Assembly (NCBI GenBank): GCA_021808665.1
Contig: JAKBBA010000003.1
Span: 85,485 to 149,484, forward strand
Direction of reading: 5' to 3'
DNA: 64,000 bases
Origin: Actinomycetes bacterium
Lineage (GTDB): Bacteria; Actinomycetota; Acidimicrobiia; Acidimicrobiales; Palsa-688
The notes below the pieces were generated by a model, which was not told the origin of the DNA, ran no database searches, and saw nothing but the letters and a program-made list of their open reading frames with translations. Made by a program: the position numbers and the translations under genes. Position 1 is the first letter of the stretch. Every line of letters begins with the position of its first letter. Of the stretch, positions 8,970-17,665 are shown piece by piece.

Positions 8970-9031
8970 GCAAGCTGCGACAAGTATCCGAACCAGCCGG
9001 CCGCTCGCCGAGGGCCGTAGGATGCAGTCGC

Positions 9032-9664
9032 GTGAAAAGCGGCGGCTACACGTGCGTGCTGTTCGATCTTGGCGGCGTACTTGTGCGCCTTCAGGCGGTC
9101 GGACCTATGTCTCAGCTGGTCGGATCAAGCTCCGATGCCGAGTTCTGGTCTAAGTGGCTGGCGAGTCGGTGGGTGCGTGACTTCGAACGGGGTAGGTGCA
9201 GTAACAGCGAGTTCGCCGCGGGGATCGCTGCCGAGTGGGGCATGACGGCCTCGGCCGATTCGTTTCTAGAAGCCTTCGAGAACTGGCCCGAGGCCCTCTA
9301 CGACGGAGCCCGAACTTTGGTGGCGGATGTCCGACGAGCCGTGCCCGTCGGTTGTCTGTCCAACAGTAACCCTCTGCACTGGAATCGCTTCGCCTCTCTG
9401 TGGCACCTGGATCGGCTCTTCGACGTACGATTTCTTTCCCACGAGATGGGACTAGTAAAGCCGGATAGTGAACTGTTCGAACACGTCGTGGAGCGACTCG
9501 AAGCGCCCCCGGAGTCCATCGTGTTCCTCGACGACAACCAGGCCAACGTGACTGCCGCTCAGGAGGCCGGGCTGACGGCGGTGAAGGTTTCGGGGCCGTC
9601 CGAGGCTCGCCGGGAGTTGGAGAAGTTGCGGATCCTCTCCGCTCGACTGCAGGAGCGTGACTAA
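9032..9664 (+). CDS. HAD-like hydrolase, subfamily IA
   Basis: The 210-residue protein has motif I FDLGGVLV near residue 9 (the second Asp of DxD is Gly, as in many YihX/epoxide-hydrolase-N-like HADs), motif II CLSNSN, motif III Lys in GLVKPDSE, and motif IV FLDDNQANV. It is probably a phosphatase acting on a small sugar-phosphate or nucleotide; the substrate is unknown. The start was set at the GTG just before the first strand because the longer open frame runs through the two tRNA genes. Confidence 0.8.
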   Translation: MKSGGYTCVLFDLGGVLVRLQAVGPMSQLVGSSSDAEFWSKWLASRWVRDFERGRCSNSEFAAGIAAEWGMTASADSFLEAFENWPEALYDGARTLVADVRRAVPVGCLSNSNPLHWNRFASLWHLDRLFDVRFLSHEMGLVKPDSELFEHVVERLEAPPESIVFLDDNQANVTAAQEAGLTAVKVSGPSEARRELEKLRILSARLQERD

Positions 9665-9768
9665 CTTGCTGAGGTTGCCATTGGAAGGCGCTCGCACTCG
9701 GGTTCCGCCTGCAAGTTGAGCTTGTAGGACCGGTATCTCAACTCAGCGCCGCCCGGCATTATTGAGCT

Positions 9769-10650
9769 ATGCGAGACGATTTTCACGACGACCTGGCGGA
9801 TCTCCTCGGCGAGCGCGTTTCGCTGCTGCATCCCCTCCGAGGTGGTGACGTCGCGGAGGCGTTTCGGGTTGACCTCGCCGGCGGCCGGACGGTTTTCGCC
9901 AAGACCCACCGCCGGCCGATTCCGGGCTTCTTCGTGACCGAGGCGTCCGGCCTGCTGTGGCTTGCCGAGACCGGTGCCGTGCAGGTGCCAGCCGTACTCG
10001 CCGTCAGGGACGACGACAGCGAGGAGACCCCGTGGCTCGTGCTCGAATGGGTCGCCGAATCCGCCGGTGTCGCTCCCGACGAGACCGCTTTCGGTAGGGC
10101 GTTGGCGGAACTCCACGGTGCCGGCGCTTCCTGCTTCGGCCGGGAGGACGCCCGGCGGACTGGTAGTCGTGGTCTTCCTAACGAGCCCTGCGGGTCGTGG
10201 GACGAGTTCTACTCAACCCAGCGGCTGCTCCCGCTGGCTGCCCTTTTGCGCAACGCGGAGCGGCTCGGCGCACAAGCTGACCGGCTGGCCGATGGACTCG
10301 AAACCGTAGCCTCGCGGATAGCCGAGCTCGTCGGCCCGGCCGAGCCACCGTCGCGGCTACACGGAGACCTCTGGGCTGGCAACCGGATCGTCGACCGGGA
10401 CGGCGTGTCCTGGCTGGTCGACCCGGCGTGCTTCGGCGGCCATCGCGAGTTCGACCTGGCCATGATGCGCCTCTTCGGTGGGTTCGGTCCCGCGGTGTTC
10501 GCTTCGTACGAGGAAGTAGTGCCCTTGGCCGCTGGCTGGAAAGAGCGGATCCCGCTGCACCAACTCGCTCCTCTCGCTGTCCACGCCGTCAAGTTCGCCG
10601 GACCTTATCCCGAGAGCCTTGCCAGAGCTCTGCGGGCGCTCGGCGCCTGA
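9769..10650 (+). CDS. Fructosamine kinase family protein (FN3K/ketosamine-3-kinase-like)
   Basis: This 293-residue aminoglycoside-phosphotransferase-fold kinase has the Lys of the nucleotide site in TVFAKTHRRP. The catalytic LHGDLWAGN lies near residue 202 and the metal-binding WLVDPACFGGHREFDLAM near 222, the signature of ketosamine kinases, which phosphorylate glycated protein side chains so that they fall off. Length fits the family. It sits alone on this strand between a HAD gene and a convergent response-regulator gene. Confidence 0.85.
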   Translation: MRDDFHDDLADLLGERVSLLHPLRGGDVAEAFRVDLAGGRTVFAKTHRRPIPGFFVTEASGLLWLAETGAVQVPAVLAVRDDDSEETPWLVLEWVAESAGVAPDETAFGRALAELHGAGASCFGREDARRTGSRGLPNEPCGSWDEFYSTQRLLPLAALLRNAERLGAQADRLADGLETVASRIAELVGPAEPPSRLHGDLWAGNRIVDRDGVSWLVDPACFGGHREFDLAMMRLFGGFGPAVFASYEEVVPLAAGWKERIPLHQLAPLAVHAVKFAGPYPESLARALRALGA

Positions 10651-10689
10651 GATGGAATGGAGACGAGGCCTGTTGCGAGCTCAGTGTTC

Positions 10690-11355
10690 TTAAGGGCGGC
10701 CCGGGCTTACTAGGCCGCTTTCGTACGCGATGACGACCAGTTGCGCCCTGTCTCGGGCTCCGAGCTTGGTCATGGTCCGGCTCACGTGGGTCTTGGCGGT
10801 TAGAGGGCTCATATATAGCGACTCGGCTATCTCGTCGTTGGTCATCCCGCTCGCTACCAGTGCCATCACCTCGCGCTCGCGGCTGGTCAACGTGGACAGT
10901 AACGAAGCGTCGATCGGCCTTTTCGTTCCTCTGGCGGAGATCGAACCGATCAGCCGCCGGGTTACGCTGGGCGAAAGAAGGGCATCCCCTCGTGCGACTA
11001 TGCGGACTGCGTCGATAAGGTCGTCGGGTTCTGTGTCTTTTACGAGGAAGCCGCTGGCCCCGGCCCGGAGTGCTTCGAAGATGTACTCGTCGGCCTCGAA
11101 CGTGGTCAGGATCACGACTTTCAGCTCGGACAGGTCAGAGTCGTTTGCGATGAGCCTTGTTGCTGCGATCCCGTCGACGCCGGGCATGCGGACATCCATG
11201 AGCACGACGTCTGGTCTGCTCAAGCGGGCCAACTCGACGGCGGTCTGACCGTCTCCCGCCTCGCCTACGACGGTGATGTCATCCGCAGCGTCGAGAAGGA
11301 CCCGGAAGCCTGCTCTCACCAGCGCCTGGTCGTCGGCCAGTATCACCCGGATCAA
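10690..11355 (-). CDS. NarL/LuxR-type response regulator
   Basis: This 221-residue regulator has a receiver domain with acidic pocket ADD (7-9), phospho-acceptor Asp54 in VVLMDVRMPG and a conserved Lys in FLVKDTEPDD. It ends in a LuxR helix-turn-helix (LTSREREVMALVASGMTNDE, ~150-170). Its ATG overlaps the stop of the upstream histidine kinase gene (ATGA), so the two form an operon and surely a cognate pair. The target genes are unknown; the divergent DUF6069 membrane protein is one candidate. Confidence 0.92.
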   Translation of the reverse strand: MIRVILADDQALVRAGFRVLLDAADDITVVGEAGDGQTAVELARLSRPDVVLMDVRMPGVDGIAATRLIANDSDLSELKVVILTTFEADEYIFEALRAGASGFLVKDTEPDDLIDAVRIVARGDALLSPSVTRRLIGSISARGTKRPIDASLLSTLTSREREVMALVASGMTNDEIAESLYMSPLTAKTHVSRTMTKLGARDRAQLVVIAYESGLVSPGRP

Positions 11356-12668
11356 GACTCAGGCGTCCTAGCCGGGAGCGAGCGGGCCGAGCCCGAAAGC
11401 TGGTCCGCGTCAAGGTGGGGCCCGTTGGGGCGCAAGCGGCGACGCTCGGCGCCAGGTTCGGCGCTGGGCCGTGACGAAGCTCCACTCGTGACGACTGGAA
11501 GAAGCGCGCTGACCGTGAAACCTCCTTCCGGGTCCCGACCAGCCTCGAAAGAGCCGCCGAGAGTCCTGGCCCGTTCGCGCATGCCGGCGATGCCAGTGCC
11601 CGAGCCCTCCGTGAAAGTGTCGTTAGTGCCTGTGGCATCGTTGCTCACCTGAACCATTATTGCCGAGTCGACCTGCCGGACGGTCACCGAGGCGACCGAC
11701 CGCGCAGCGTGGCGGACGACGTTGGTAAGCGACTCCTGCACGATACGGTATGCTGCCAGGGCAGTACCGGGGGTCGTGTTAGACAAGTCCGTTTCCCATC
11801 TCAAGGCGCATTCCACCCCAGCCGACCGGGCTGCTTCGACGAGAGCTTGGAACGCCCCCCGGTCGGGCAGGGCGACGGCGGGCGTTTGGTCGTCCACTAG
11901 TCGCAGCACCTCGAGAATCGACCTCAGTTCTCTCAAGCCGTCTTTGCTCGCCCGCCGGATGGCCTGCAGCGATTCGGAGACGCGGAGCGGGTCGGTTCCG
12001 ACGAGTGTTGCAGCGGCGCTCGCCTGCACGTTGATCATTGCCATCGAATGCGCTACCACGTCGTGGAGCTCCCTTGCGATTCGTAGGCGCTCGGAGACAA
12101 TCTGGCGGCGCATCTCGTCTTGCCTCGCTCGCTGTTGGTCCTCCAAGCGGAGCAGCTCGCTCGCCTTCCAGTGTCTGCGTGCTGAAACGAAAGCCCCCGC
12201 GGCCCCGGCGGCGATCATCTCCGCCCACATGTCGAGTTGAGGTCCTCCCCACCATCCCCAAGTTCCGGTGATGCCACCGGCTCCCCAAATGAAGAGGGCT
12301 CCGGCGAGACCAAGTGCCATCGGAGCGAAACGTCCTGGTCTCTCGACACATAGCGAGAAGTAGGCGACCAGGACCATCACGAGCGCGGCTCCGTACACCT
12401 GACCGATGAGCGCCCATGAGACCACACCGGTAACGGTCGCCGCGTAAACAGCGAGAGGGTGCGAGCGCCTCCACACCAAGCCGGCGGCGGGTATCGCTAG
12501 GAAAGCGAAAGCGGCGTCGGCGGGATGCGAGCGTAGGTGCAAGCCGGCGTAGACGTGACTCGGATAGGCCTCAGCGGCCGAGCCTGAGATCACCATGGCG
12601 AACACCACAGCGACGCCGAACGGCTCGGCCCATCGGTTCTTGGCGAAACGACCCAACGTCGACAGCAT
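11352..12668 (-). CDS. Sensor histidine kinase, HisKA_3 (NarX/DesK type)
   Basis: This ~438-residue kinase has a membrane region of about five or six segments in the first 170 residues. A coiled helix follows, then the H-box RIARELHDVVAHSM (His ~202) of the HisKA_3 family. The HATPase domain has its N-box in RIVQESLTNVVRHA and its G-box in GSGTGIAGMRERA. The tail after the ATPase domain (~40 residues, Pro/Arg/Ser-rich) is low complexity. The start was placed at the ATG behind CCGGGG; the frame stays open 180 bp further without recognisable sequence. The stop overlaps the response-regulator ATG by 4 nt. Confidence 0.9.
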   Translation of the reverse strand: MLSTLGRFAKNRWAEPFGVAVVFAMVISGSAAEAYPSHVYAGLHLRSHPADAAFAFLAIPAAGLVWRRSHPLAVYAATVTGVVSWALIGQVYGAALVMVLVAYFSLCVERPGRFAPMALGLAGALFIWGAGGITGTWGWWGGPQLDMWAEMIAAGAAGAFVSARRHWKASELLRLEDQQRARQDEMRRQIVSERLRIARELHDVVAHSMAMINVQASAAATLVGTDPLRVSESLQAIRRASKDGLRELRSILEVLRLVDDQTPAVALPDRGAFQALVEAARSAGVECALRWETDLSNTTPGTALAAYRIVQESLTNVVRHAARSVASVTVRQVDSAIMVQVSNDATGTNDTFTEGSGTGIAGMRERARTLGGSFEAGRDPEGGFTVSALLPVVTSGASSRPSAEPGAERRRLRPNGPHLDADQLSGSARSLPARTPES

Positions 12669-12834
12669 CCCCGGACAGGCTACGACCCGCCAAGCGTCAC
12701 CGCCATACCGTAGAAGATGACAAGCAGCTGCTCCAGTCGCTGTAGTGCCGGAGGAATGGCCGTACGGCAACGGTCGTAGTAGTTCTACCTCCGACGGAAC
12801 GACGACAGACGACGAACCTCCAGAGGAAGCTAAG

Positions 12835-12856
12835 AGGGCCGCATCCAAGCGGCCTT
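12835..12856 (+). promoter_or_regulatory. Hairpin in the 5' leader of the DUF6069 gene
   Basis: AGGGCCGC (12835-12842) pairs with GCGGCCTT (12849-12856, one G-T pair) around a 6-base loop, ending about 9 bp before the ribosome site AAGGAGG. It could influence translation or act as a small attenuator-like element. It has no U-tract. Confidence 0.35.
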
Positions 12857-12877
12857 ACAAGATCCAAGGAGGATCAG

Positions 12878-13321
12878 ATGTCCCCAACACGCCGTAACCG
12901 TCACGCCACCATCGCCCTTACCGTCGGCGTCGCCGCTGTGTCGTGGGTCCTCGTCACCCAGCTAGCAGGGGTGAACTTGACCGTGAAGTTCCCGCACAGC
13001 TCGCCTTCGAGCGTGGCTTTCGGGGCTGTTGTCGCGGCTGCCGCCAGTGCAACTATGGCAGGTTGGGTCTTGCTCGCAGCCCTGGAAAGGCTGGTTCCCC
13101 GGCCTTTGGTCGCGTGGCGCTGGCTTGTCGCAGTGGTCGTATTGGTATCACTGTCGGCTCCGGCAGCTTTCGCCACGACTCTTCCAGTAGCAGCCGGTCT
13201 GATAGCGATACACCTCGCCGTCGGGACCACGGCAGTGACTGGCTTCTCCTTGGCCGGTAGGAACGTTGCCGTCAACGCCCCCACGGGCACGCCTGGACGC
13301 CTTGTGCGCCGTAGCGCCTAA
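12878..13321 (+). CDS. DUF6069 family four-helix membrane protein
   Basis: The 147-residue protein has four hydrophobic segments (about 12-32, 48-70, 82-102 and 106-126), the layout of DUF6069 proteins common in actinobacteria. Function is unknown. The ATG is preceded by a near-perfect ribosome site, AAGGAGGATCAG. It is divergent from the two-component system operon, which may control it; that is inference from position only. Confidence 0.7.
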   Translation: MSPTRRNRHATIALTVGVAAVSWVLVTQLAGVNLTVKFPHSSPSSVAFGAVVAAAASATMAGWVLLAALERLVPRPLVAWRWLVAVVVLVSLSAPAAFATTLPVAAGLIAIHLAVGTTAVTGFSLAGRNVAVNAPTGTPGRLVRRSA

Positions 13322-13326
13322 GGCCG

Positions 13327-13983
13327 CTACCGCACTTCGGGTTGGGCCAGGTAGGCGGCGACCACGTCGGAGAGGGCGGCGATCCGGTCCCGTGTGCTGC
13401 GATAGCCGCGTAGCGGGCCGCCTACCGGGTCGCCCACCTCCAGCTTCGACGTGAGAGCCAGCAGGTCGGACCTGCGACGCCCGCCGTGCAGCAGAGCGAC
13501 CTTGCTGCAAAGGTCGCCTTTGTTGTCGAAGGAAGCCTTCGTCGAACCGTCAGGTCCAGCGACTGCTGGGGAGGCATCGCCGATCCCGGTCGACTCTACG
13601 AGGTACGCAAACTCTCCAAGCAGGAACGTTTTGGGCCAGCAGGAGTCTTCGAGAAGCACCAGTTCCATAACGTGCTGGCGGGTCATCGCCAGGACCAGGT
13701 CCGCTTCCACGAGCATGGCCCTATCGACGGTCCTGCTCCTGTGATGTGTCAGGTCGACGCCGATCTCGCCCATCACCTCCAACGCCCCTCGTTCGGCCGG
13801 AGCTCCGGAGGGGCCGAAACCCGCCGATCCCACCGTGAACTCCCCGTCGAAGGTTCGGTCCAGTGAGCGGATGAGCAGAGCCTCGCCCATCGGTGACCTG
13901 CAGCGGTTCGCGGAGCACACGGTCAGCACGGTGAAAGGTGTCATAGGATGCCCCGAGAATGTACTCGCCGCAGTCCCAGCCAT
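13327..13983 (-). CDS. Low-molecular-weight protein tyrosine phosphatase / arsenate-reductase-like
   Basis: The P-loop CSANRCRS (CX5R-S) lies at the end of the first strand (TVLTVC). The C-terminal part has a DP loop (VGDPVGG) that would supply the general acid, as in LMW-PTPs. The protein is 218 residues with the ATG behind GAGGGG, or 205 residues from the next ATG at 13944; both put the P-loop near the N-terminus. It is ~50 residues longer than classic LMW-PTPs because of an insertion around DASPAVAGPDGSTKASFD. It starts 39 bp from the divergent menC gene. Role: protein-Tyr dephosphorylation or arsenate reduction. Confidence 0.8.
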   Translation of the reverse strand: MAGTAASTFSGHPMTPFTVLTVCSANRCRSPMGEALLIRSLDRTFDGEFTVGSAGFGPSGAPAERGALEVMGEIGVDLTHHRSRTVDRAMLVEADLVLAMTRQHVMELVLLEDSCWPKTFLLGEFAYLVESTGIGDASPAVAGPDGSTKASFDNKGDLCSKVALLHGGRRRSDLLALTSKLEVGDPVGGPLRGYRSTRDRIAALSDVVAAYLAQPEVR

Positions 13984-14022
13984 GAGAGCACCCCTCAAGT
14001 CGCCGACCGAGCAGGTGAAGTT

Positions 14023-15141
14023 TTGAGAGTTGAACGGGTCGTGCTGCGCCGCTTGGCAATGCCGCTGGTCAGCCCGTTCCGTACTTCGCTCGGGGTCGAA
14101 GCCGCTCGCGACGTCCTGCTCGTACAAATGGAAGGCCCCGATGCCGTCGGGTGGGGCGAGTGCGTGGCGATGAGCGAGCCGCTCTATTCCCCCGAGTACG
14201 TGGAAGGGGCGCACGCTGTCATCCGATCCCATCTGCTGCCTCGCCTGCAGCGGCGACGAGGCCAACTCCTGGCGGACGAAGTGGCACCGCTCTTGTCCGC
14301 AGTAAAAGGGCACCAGATGGCCAAAGCGGCGCTAGAGGCGGCGGTACTAGACGCCGACCTGCGAGCGGCAGGTGTCAGCATGGCTTGGCACCTTGGTGGG
14401 GTCCGTGACCGTGTTGGCGCAGGAGTGTCCGTCGGTATCACAGCCACCATCGACGACCTCCTGGAGACCGTAGCCGGTCACGTCGAGGCGGGTTACCTTC
14501 GCATAAAGCTAAAGGTCGAGCCGGGCTGGGACGTGGAGCCGCTAAGAGCCGTAAGAGAGCATTTCGGTTACGGGCTGGCTTTGCAGGTGGACGCCAACGC
14601 GGCGTACACGCTGGGTGACGCGGGGCACTTGTCGAAACTCGACGAGTTCGAACTCGTCTTGTTGGAGCAGCCACTTCGCGACGACGACATCTCGGGTCAC
14701 GCAGTTCTGGCCCGCAAGTTGCGAACCCCGATCTGTCTCGACGAGTCGATCACTTCGGCGGCGGTTGCGCTGGACGCTATTGACAGAGGTGCGTGCTCGA
14801 TCATAAACGTCAAGGCCGGACGTGTCGGTGGATACCTAGAGGCCAAAAGGCTTCACGACGCCTGCTTCGAGCGTGGAGTTCCCCTCTGGTGCGGGGGAAT
14901 GCTCGAGACGGGGATAGGCAGGGCGGCTAACGTGGCTCTCGCGTCGCTTCCGGGCTTCACTCTCCCCGGTGACATCTCGGCTTCCGATCGCTACTTCCGT
15001 CGCGACATCACCGAACCTTTCGTGCTCCAAGCAGGGCACCTTATGGTGCCGCAGGGCCCCGGCGTGGGTGTCACGCCGGACTTGGAGGTTATCGACGAGG
15101 TGACCACGTTCAAGGAAGAGATAATCTGGCAAGCGACATGA
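14023..15141 (+). CDS. menC: o-Succinylbenzoate synthase / N-succinylamino acid racemase (MenC type 2)
   Basis: This 372-residue enolase-superfamily enzyme (MLE subgroup) has the KxK motif in RIKLKVEPGWD (~162) and metal ligands in VDANAAYT (~188), EQPL (~213) and DESI (~238). The second catalytic Lys is in NVKAGRVGG (~263), and GGMLETGIGRAAN near 292 is the OSBS/NSAR hallmark. It dehydrates SHCHC to o-succinylbenzoate in menaquinone synthesis. The TTG start follows AGGTGAAG; the longer frame overlaps the divergent phosphatase gene. It overlaps the thioesterase gene by ATGA. The racemase alternative cannot be excluded by sequence. Confidence 0.85.
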   Translation: MRVERVVLRRLAMPLVSPFRTSLGVEAARDVLLVQMEGPDAVGWGECVAMSEPLYSPEYVEGAHAVIRSHLLPRLQRRRGQLLADEVAPLLSAVKGHQMAKAALEAAVLDADLRAAGVSMAWHLGGVRDRVGAGVSVGITATIDDLLETVAGHVEAGYLRIKLKVEPGWDVEPLRAVREHFGYGLALQVDANAAYTLGDAGHLSKLDEFELVLLEQPLRDDDISGHAVLARKLRTPICLDESITSAAVALDAIDRGACSIINVKAGRVGGYLEAKRLHDACFERGVPLWCGGMLETGIGRAANVALASLPGFTLPGDISASDRYFRRDITEPFVLQAGHLMVPQGPGVGVTPDLEVIDEVTTFKEEIIWQAT

Positions 15142-15572
15142 CTGACTTTCCCCAGTTCGATTCGCACGTCGCCGCGATGATGGTGGCTGCGGACGGATCG
15201 GGTTCGGGTGGCCTTCCCGGGTATCTCGGGATGAAGATCGTAGACGTCGGACCGGGAGTTCTCGCCTGCGAGCTGGAGGTGACCGCCGAGCTTCTCAACC
15301 CGTTCGGAGCTGCCCACGGTGGGGTGATCTCGGCTCTCGTCGACCATGTCCTCGGAGCGGTGTGCATGCCGGTCGTGCCGCCGGGATCATGGCCTGCGAC
15401 CAGCGAGTTCAAGCTGAACTTCACCGCCCCGGCCCGTGCCGGTACGATGCGGGCTGAGGCGAGGATCGTTTCGTTGTCGAAGCGCACGGCGATCGTGCGG
15501 GTCGACGTGACCAACGAGTCCCGCTTGGTGGGAGTCGCGCAAGGAACCGTCACGGTAATGGCGCCTCGCTGA
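15138..15572 (+). CDS. PaaI-type hotdog thioesterase (possible DHNA-CoA hydrolase)
   Basis: This 144-residue hotdog-fold protein has the PaaI/4HBT active-site stretch NPFGAAHGGVISALVDHVLG around residues 54-73, followed by TSEFKLNFTAPARAG. Enzymes of this family hydrolyse aromatic acyl-CoAs. Its ATG overlaps the menC stop by 4 nt, so translation is coupled. This suggests it may release 1,4-dihydroxy-2-naphthoate from its CoA ester in menaquinone synthesis; that assignment is inference from context. Confidence 0.82.
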   Translation: MTDFPQFDSHVAAMMVAADGSGSGGLPGYLGMKIVDVGPGVLACELEVTAELLNPFGAAHGGVISALVDHVLGAVCMPVVPPGSWPATSEFKLNFTAPARAGTMRAEARIVSLSKRTAIVRVDVTNESRLVGVAQGTVTVMAPR

Positions 15573-15612
15573 CGTTCAGTCCTCGAAGTAGTAGAAGCGC
15601 TGATTGCGCGTG

Positions 15613-16420
15613 CTAGGACAAGAGCGCCTCGATGTCGCTGGCGCTGAGCGACGCAGACTCGAATCCGCCGGAGTCCATCACCCCAGCGAAGAGCTCCGCT
15701 TTGCGGGCTTTTAGCGCCATCACCTTCTCTTCTATGATCCCGCTGGCCACGTAACGGTAGACGATGACCTTGCTCGTCTGGGCGACGGCGCGAACCCCCC
15801 TGCTCCAGGCACCATGCCAGCTCGAGCGTAGGACCCGGGCTGTGAGTGACGCAGCAGACGACGACGTCAGCAGGAGTTGGCGGGGGAGCATAAGAGGCGT
15901 CACAGGATGTGACGGCCATCTGGCGGCGAAGTCGGGGGCGCAACTCGGCTTCGAAGACGTCCACCTCCTTTGCCGGTACTTCGATAGTGGTGGCCGCTTT
16001 GATCAGTTCGACAGCCCGGAGCGCTTAACTGCTGCGACAGAGGCGCAAGCAGCAGCGCTGGAGTACGGGTCGTCTGGGGCGTCCCATCCCAACACACGAG
16101 TCCGTGGGGTGGGTCGCCGACTAGGAGCAGGCTGTCGGATGCCAGCAGCCGCCCGCCGTGGACGAGATTCGGCGTGATCCGCAGGAAGGAGCCGTCGAGA
16201 GCGGCATCCAGTTCCGCGGCGGCTGCCTCTTGGCTTAGTGTCACGGGTGCGGCGTTTCGCCCAGCAGCGACGAGGTAGAGGCCCAGCTCGCTCGCTTGGC
16301 CTAAAAGGTCCTAGAGCCGCCGGCTCCCAACCGACTCAAGCCAGACGGCCTCGTCCCCCGAGGAAACCCAGCGACGGTTGCCGTAGAGGCGCGCTAGAGC
16401 TTGCAACTCCCTGAGAAGTG
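15613..16420 (-). pseudogene. Decayed SNF2-family helicase
   Basis: Three disjoint fragments on one strand fit a bacterial SNF2 ATPase. The C-terminal end, in one frame (15613-~15800), reads SKVIVYRYVASGIIEEKVMAL followed by the LSASDIEALLS-type end. A mid/N-terminal piece with HGGRLLASDSLLLVGDPPHG lies near 16130-16170, and a stretch with LARLYGNRRW lies near 16370-16410, interrupted by a stop. Walker A and DEAH boxes are missing, so most of the ATPase core is deleted. Frames change between pieces. Only the SNF2 C-terminal match is strong; the other two pieces are weaker. Confidence 0.65.
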
Positions 16421-16882
16421 AGATGTGCTCAGTACAGTAGCTCGTCGCACCCCAGCTTGCTCGCCAGCCCACCAGGTACTCCAAGGAACCTCAGGTCACG
16501 TTGCTGCGCACCCAGTTACCCGTGCTGGAATGTGTCACAGGACGCAGTCGCACTCCGGGGCGCGTGACCCGCTGCGAAGCTGCCGTGGAGCCGCGAGCTG
16601 CTATGGGCCGGGAGGGGACCAGCTCGAATTGCAGGCCGAGCGGTTCAGGCTCACGGTCTGTTGCCCCCGGCGACGGCTGCTAGGGGCCGCCGTGCCGGCC
16701 GGGGTGCTTCGAGACAACAATGACTCCAAGGGCTCCTTCCAGCGCCCCGCCGTCCCGAGCGTCACCTAGACGCCATCTGATCGCAACCTTGCTTTCACTA
16801 CGGGCGAGTTTACGGGTCACCCGGTCTTGTCCTGTCAGGCTCTCACATGACAACCAGGTTCGCCGTAGCCTATCGTTCGGGC
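16421..16882. other. Region without a recognisable gene
   Basis: Short open frames occur in several frames but none has a ribosome site plus family-like composition. The segment probably contains more of the decayed helicase (15613-16420) and the promoter of the SDR gene at 16883. Confidence 0.5.
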
Positions 16883-17659
16883 ATGGACATTCAAGGAACT
16901 TCGTCAATAGTCACCGGGGGTGCCTCCGGGTTGGGTGAGGCGACCGTGCGCAGACTCGCCCAGAGAGGCGCCCGCGTCGTCGTGCTCGATATGCAAGAGG
17001 AGAAGGGAGAATCCCTCGCCAAGGAGGTGGGCGGTGTGTTCGTGAAAGCGGACGTCACCAACACCGAAGAGGTGATAGCAGCAGTCGAGGCCGCCAAAGA
17101 GCTCGGCCCGCTTCGTTCTCTGGTCAACTGCGCTGGTATAGGGGCGGCTAGCCGGACCATCGGCAAGGACGGCACCTACGAATCGGCTTTCAACCTCGAC
17201 TACTTCGCCAAGGTGATACAGATCAACCTGATCGGGACTTTCAACTGCATCCGCCTCGCCGCGACAGCCATGAGTCTCACCGAACCCCTCGAGGACAACG
17301 AAAGGGGGGCGATCGTGAACACGGCCTCTCTAGCGGCCTTCGACGGACAAATCGGCCAAGCCGCCTACTCCGCTTCGAAAGGTGGAGTCGTAGGTATGAC
17401 ACTCCCGATCGCACGCGACCTAGGTGTGGTCGGAATCCGTGTCAACACCATCGCCCCTGGGCTCATCGACACGCCTATCTACGGCTCCGGTGAGGCTTCG
17501 GAGGCTTTCAAGGACAAACTGAAGAAGGACGTGATCTTCCCCGACCGGCTCGGCAAGCCCGACGAGTTCGCCTCCCTCGCATTGGAACTGGTGACTAACA
17601 GTTACATGAACGGTGAGACCATCCGCATCGACGGCGCTGCCCGTCTCGGCCCCAAGTAG
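16883..17659 (+). CDS. SDR, 3-hydroxyacyl-CoA dehydrogenase type II-like (HSD17B10-like)
   Basis: The 258-residue SDR has TGGASGLGEATVRRLA (cofactor loop, ~10), Asp at the end of beta-2 favouring NAD (VVLDMQEE), NCAGIG, catalytic Ser in VNTASLAAFDG, and YSASKGG with Tyr/Lys. The insertion with ESAFNLDYFAKVIQINLIGTF is typical of mitochondrial HSD10-like short-chain hydroxyacyl-CoA dehydrogenases. I started at the internal ATG before DIQG because the 12 upstream residues are not family-like. The enoyl-CoA hydratase gene follows 6 bp later, so the pair would do consecutive beta-oxidation steps. Confidence 0.87.
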   Translation: MDIQGTSSIVTGGASGLGEATVRRLAQRGARVVVLDMQEEKGESLAKEVGGVFVKADVTNTEEVIAAVEAAKELGPLRSLVNCAGIGAASRTIGKDGTYESAFNLDYFAKVIQINLIGTFNCIRLAATAMSLTEPLEDNERGAIVNTASLAAFDGQIGQAAYSASKGGVVGMTLPIARDLGVVGIRVNTIAPGLIDTPIYGSGEASEAFKDKLKKDVIFPDRLGKPDEFASLALELVTNSYMNGETIRIDGAARLGPK

Positions 17660-17665
17660 GCTGCT

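Noticed and set aside
8834..9031. Longer N-terminus for the HAD gene
   Set aside because: The extra frame would translate the tRNA-Asp and tRNA-Phe genes; the HAD fold begins right after the GTG at 9032.
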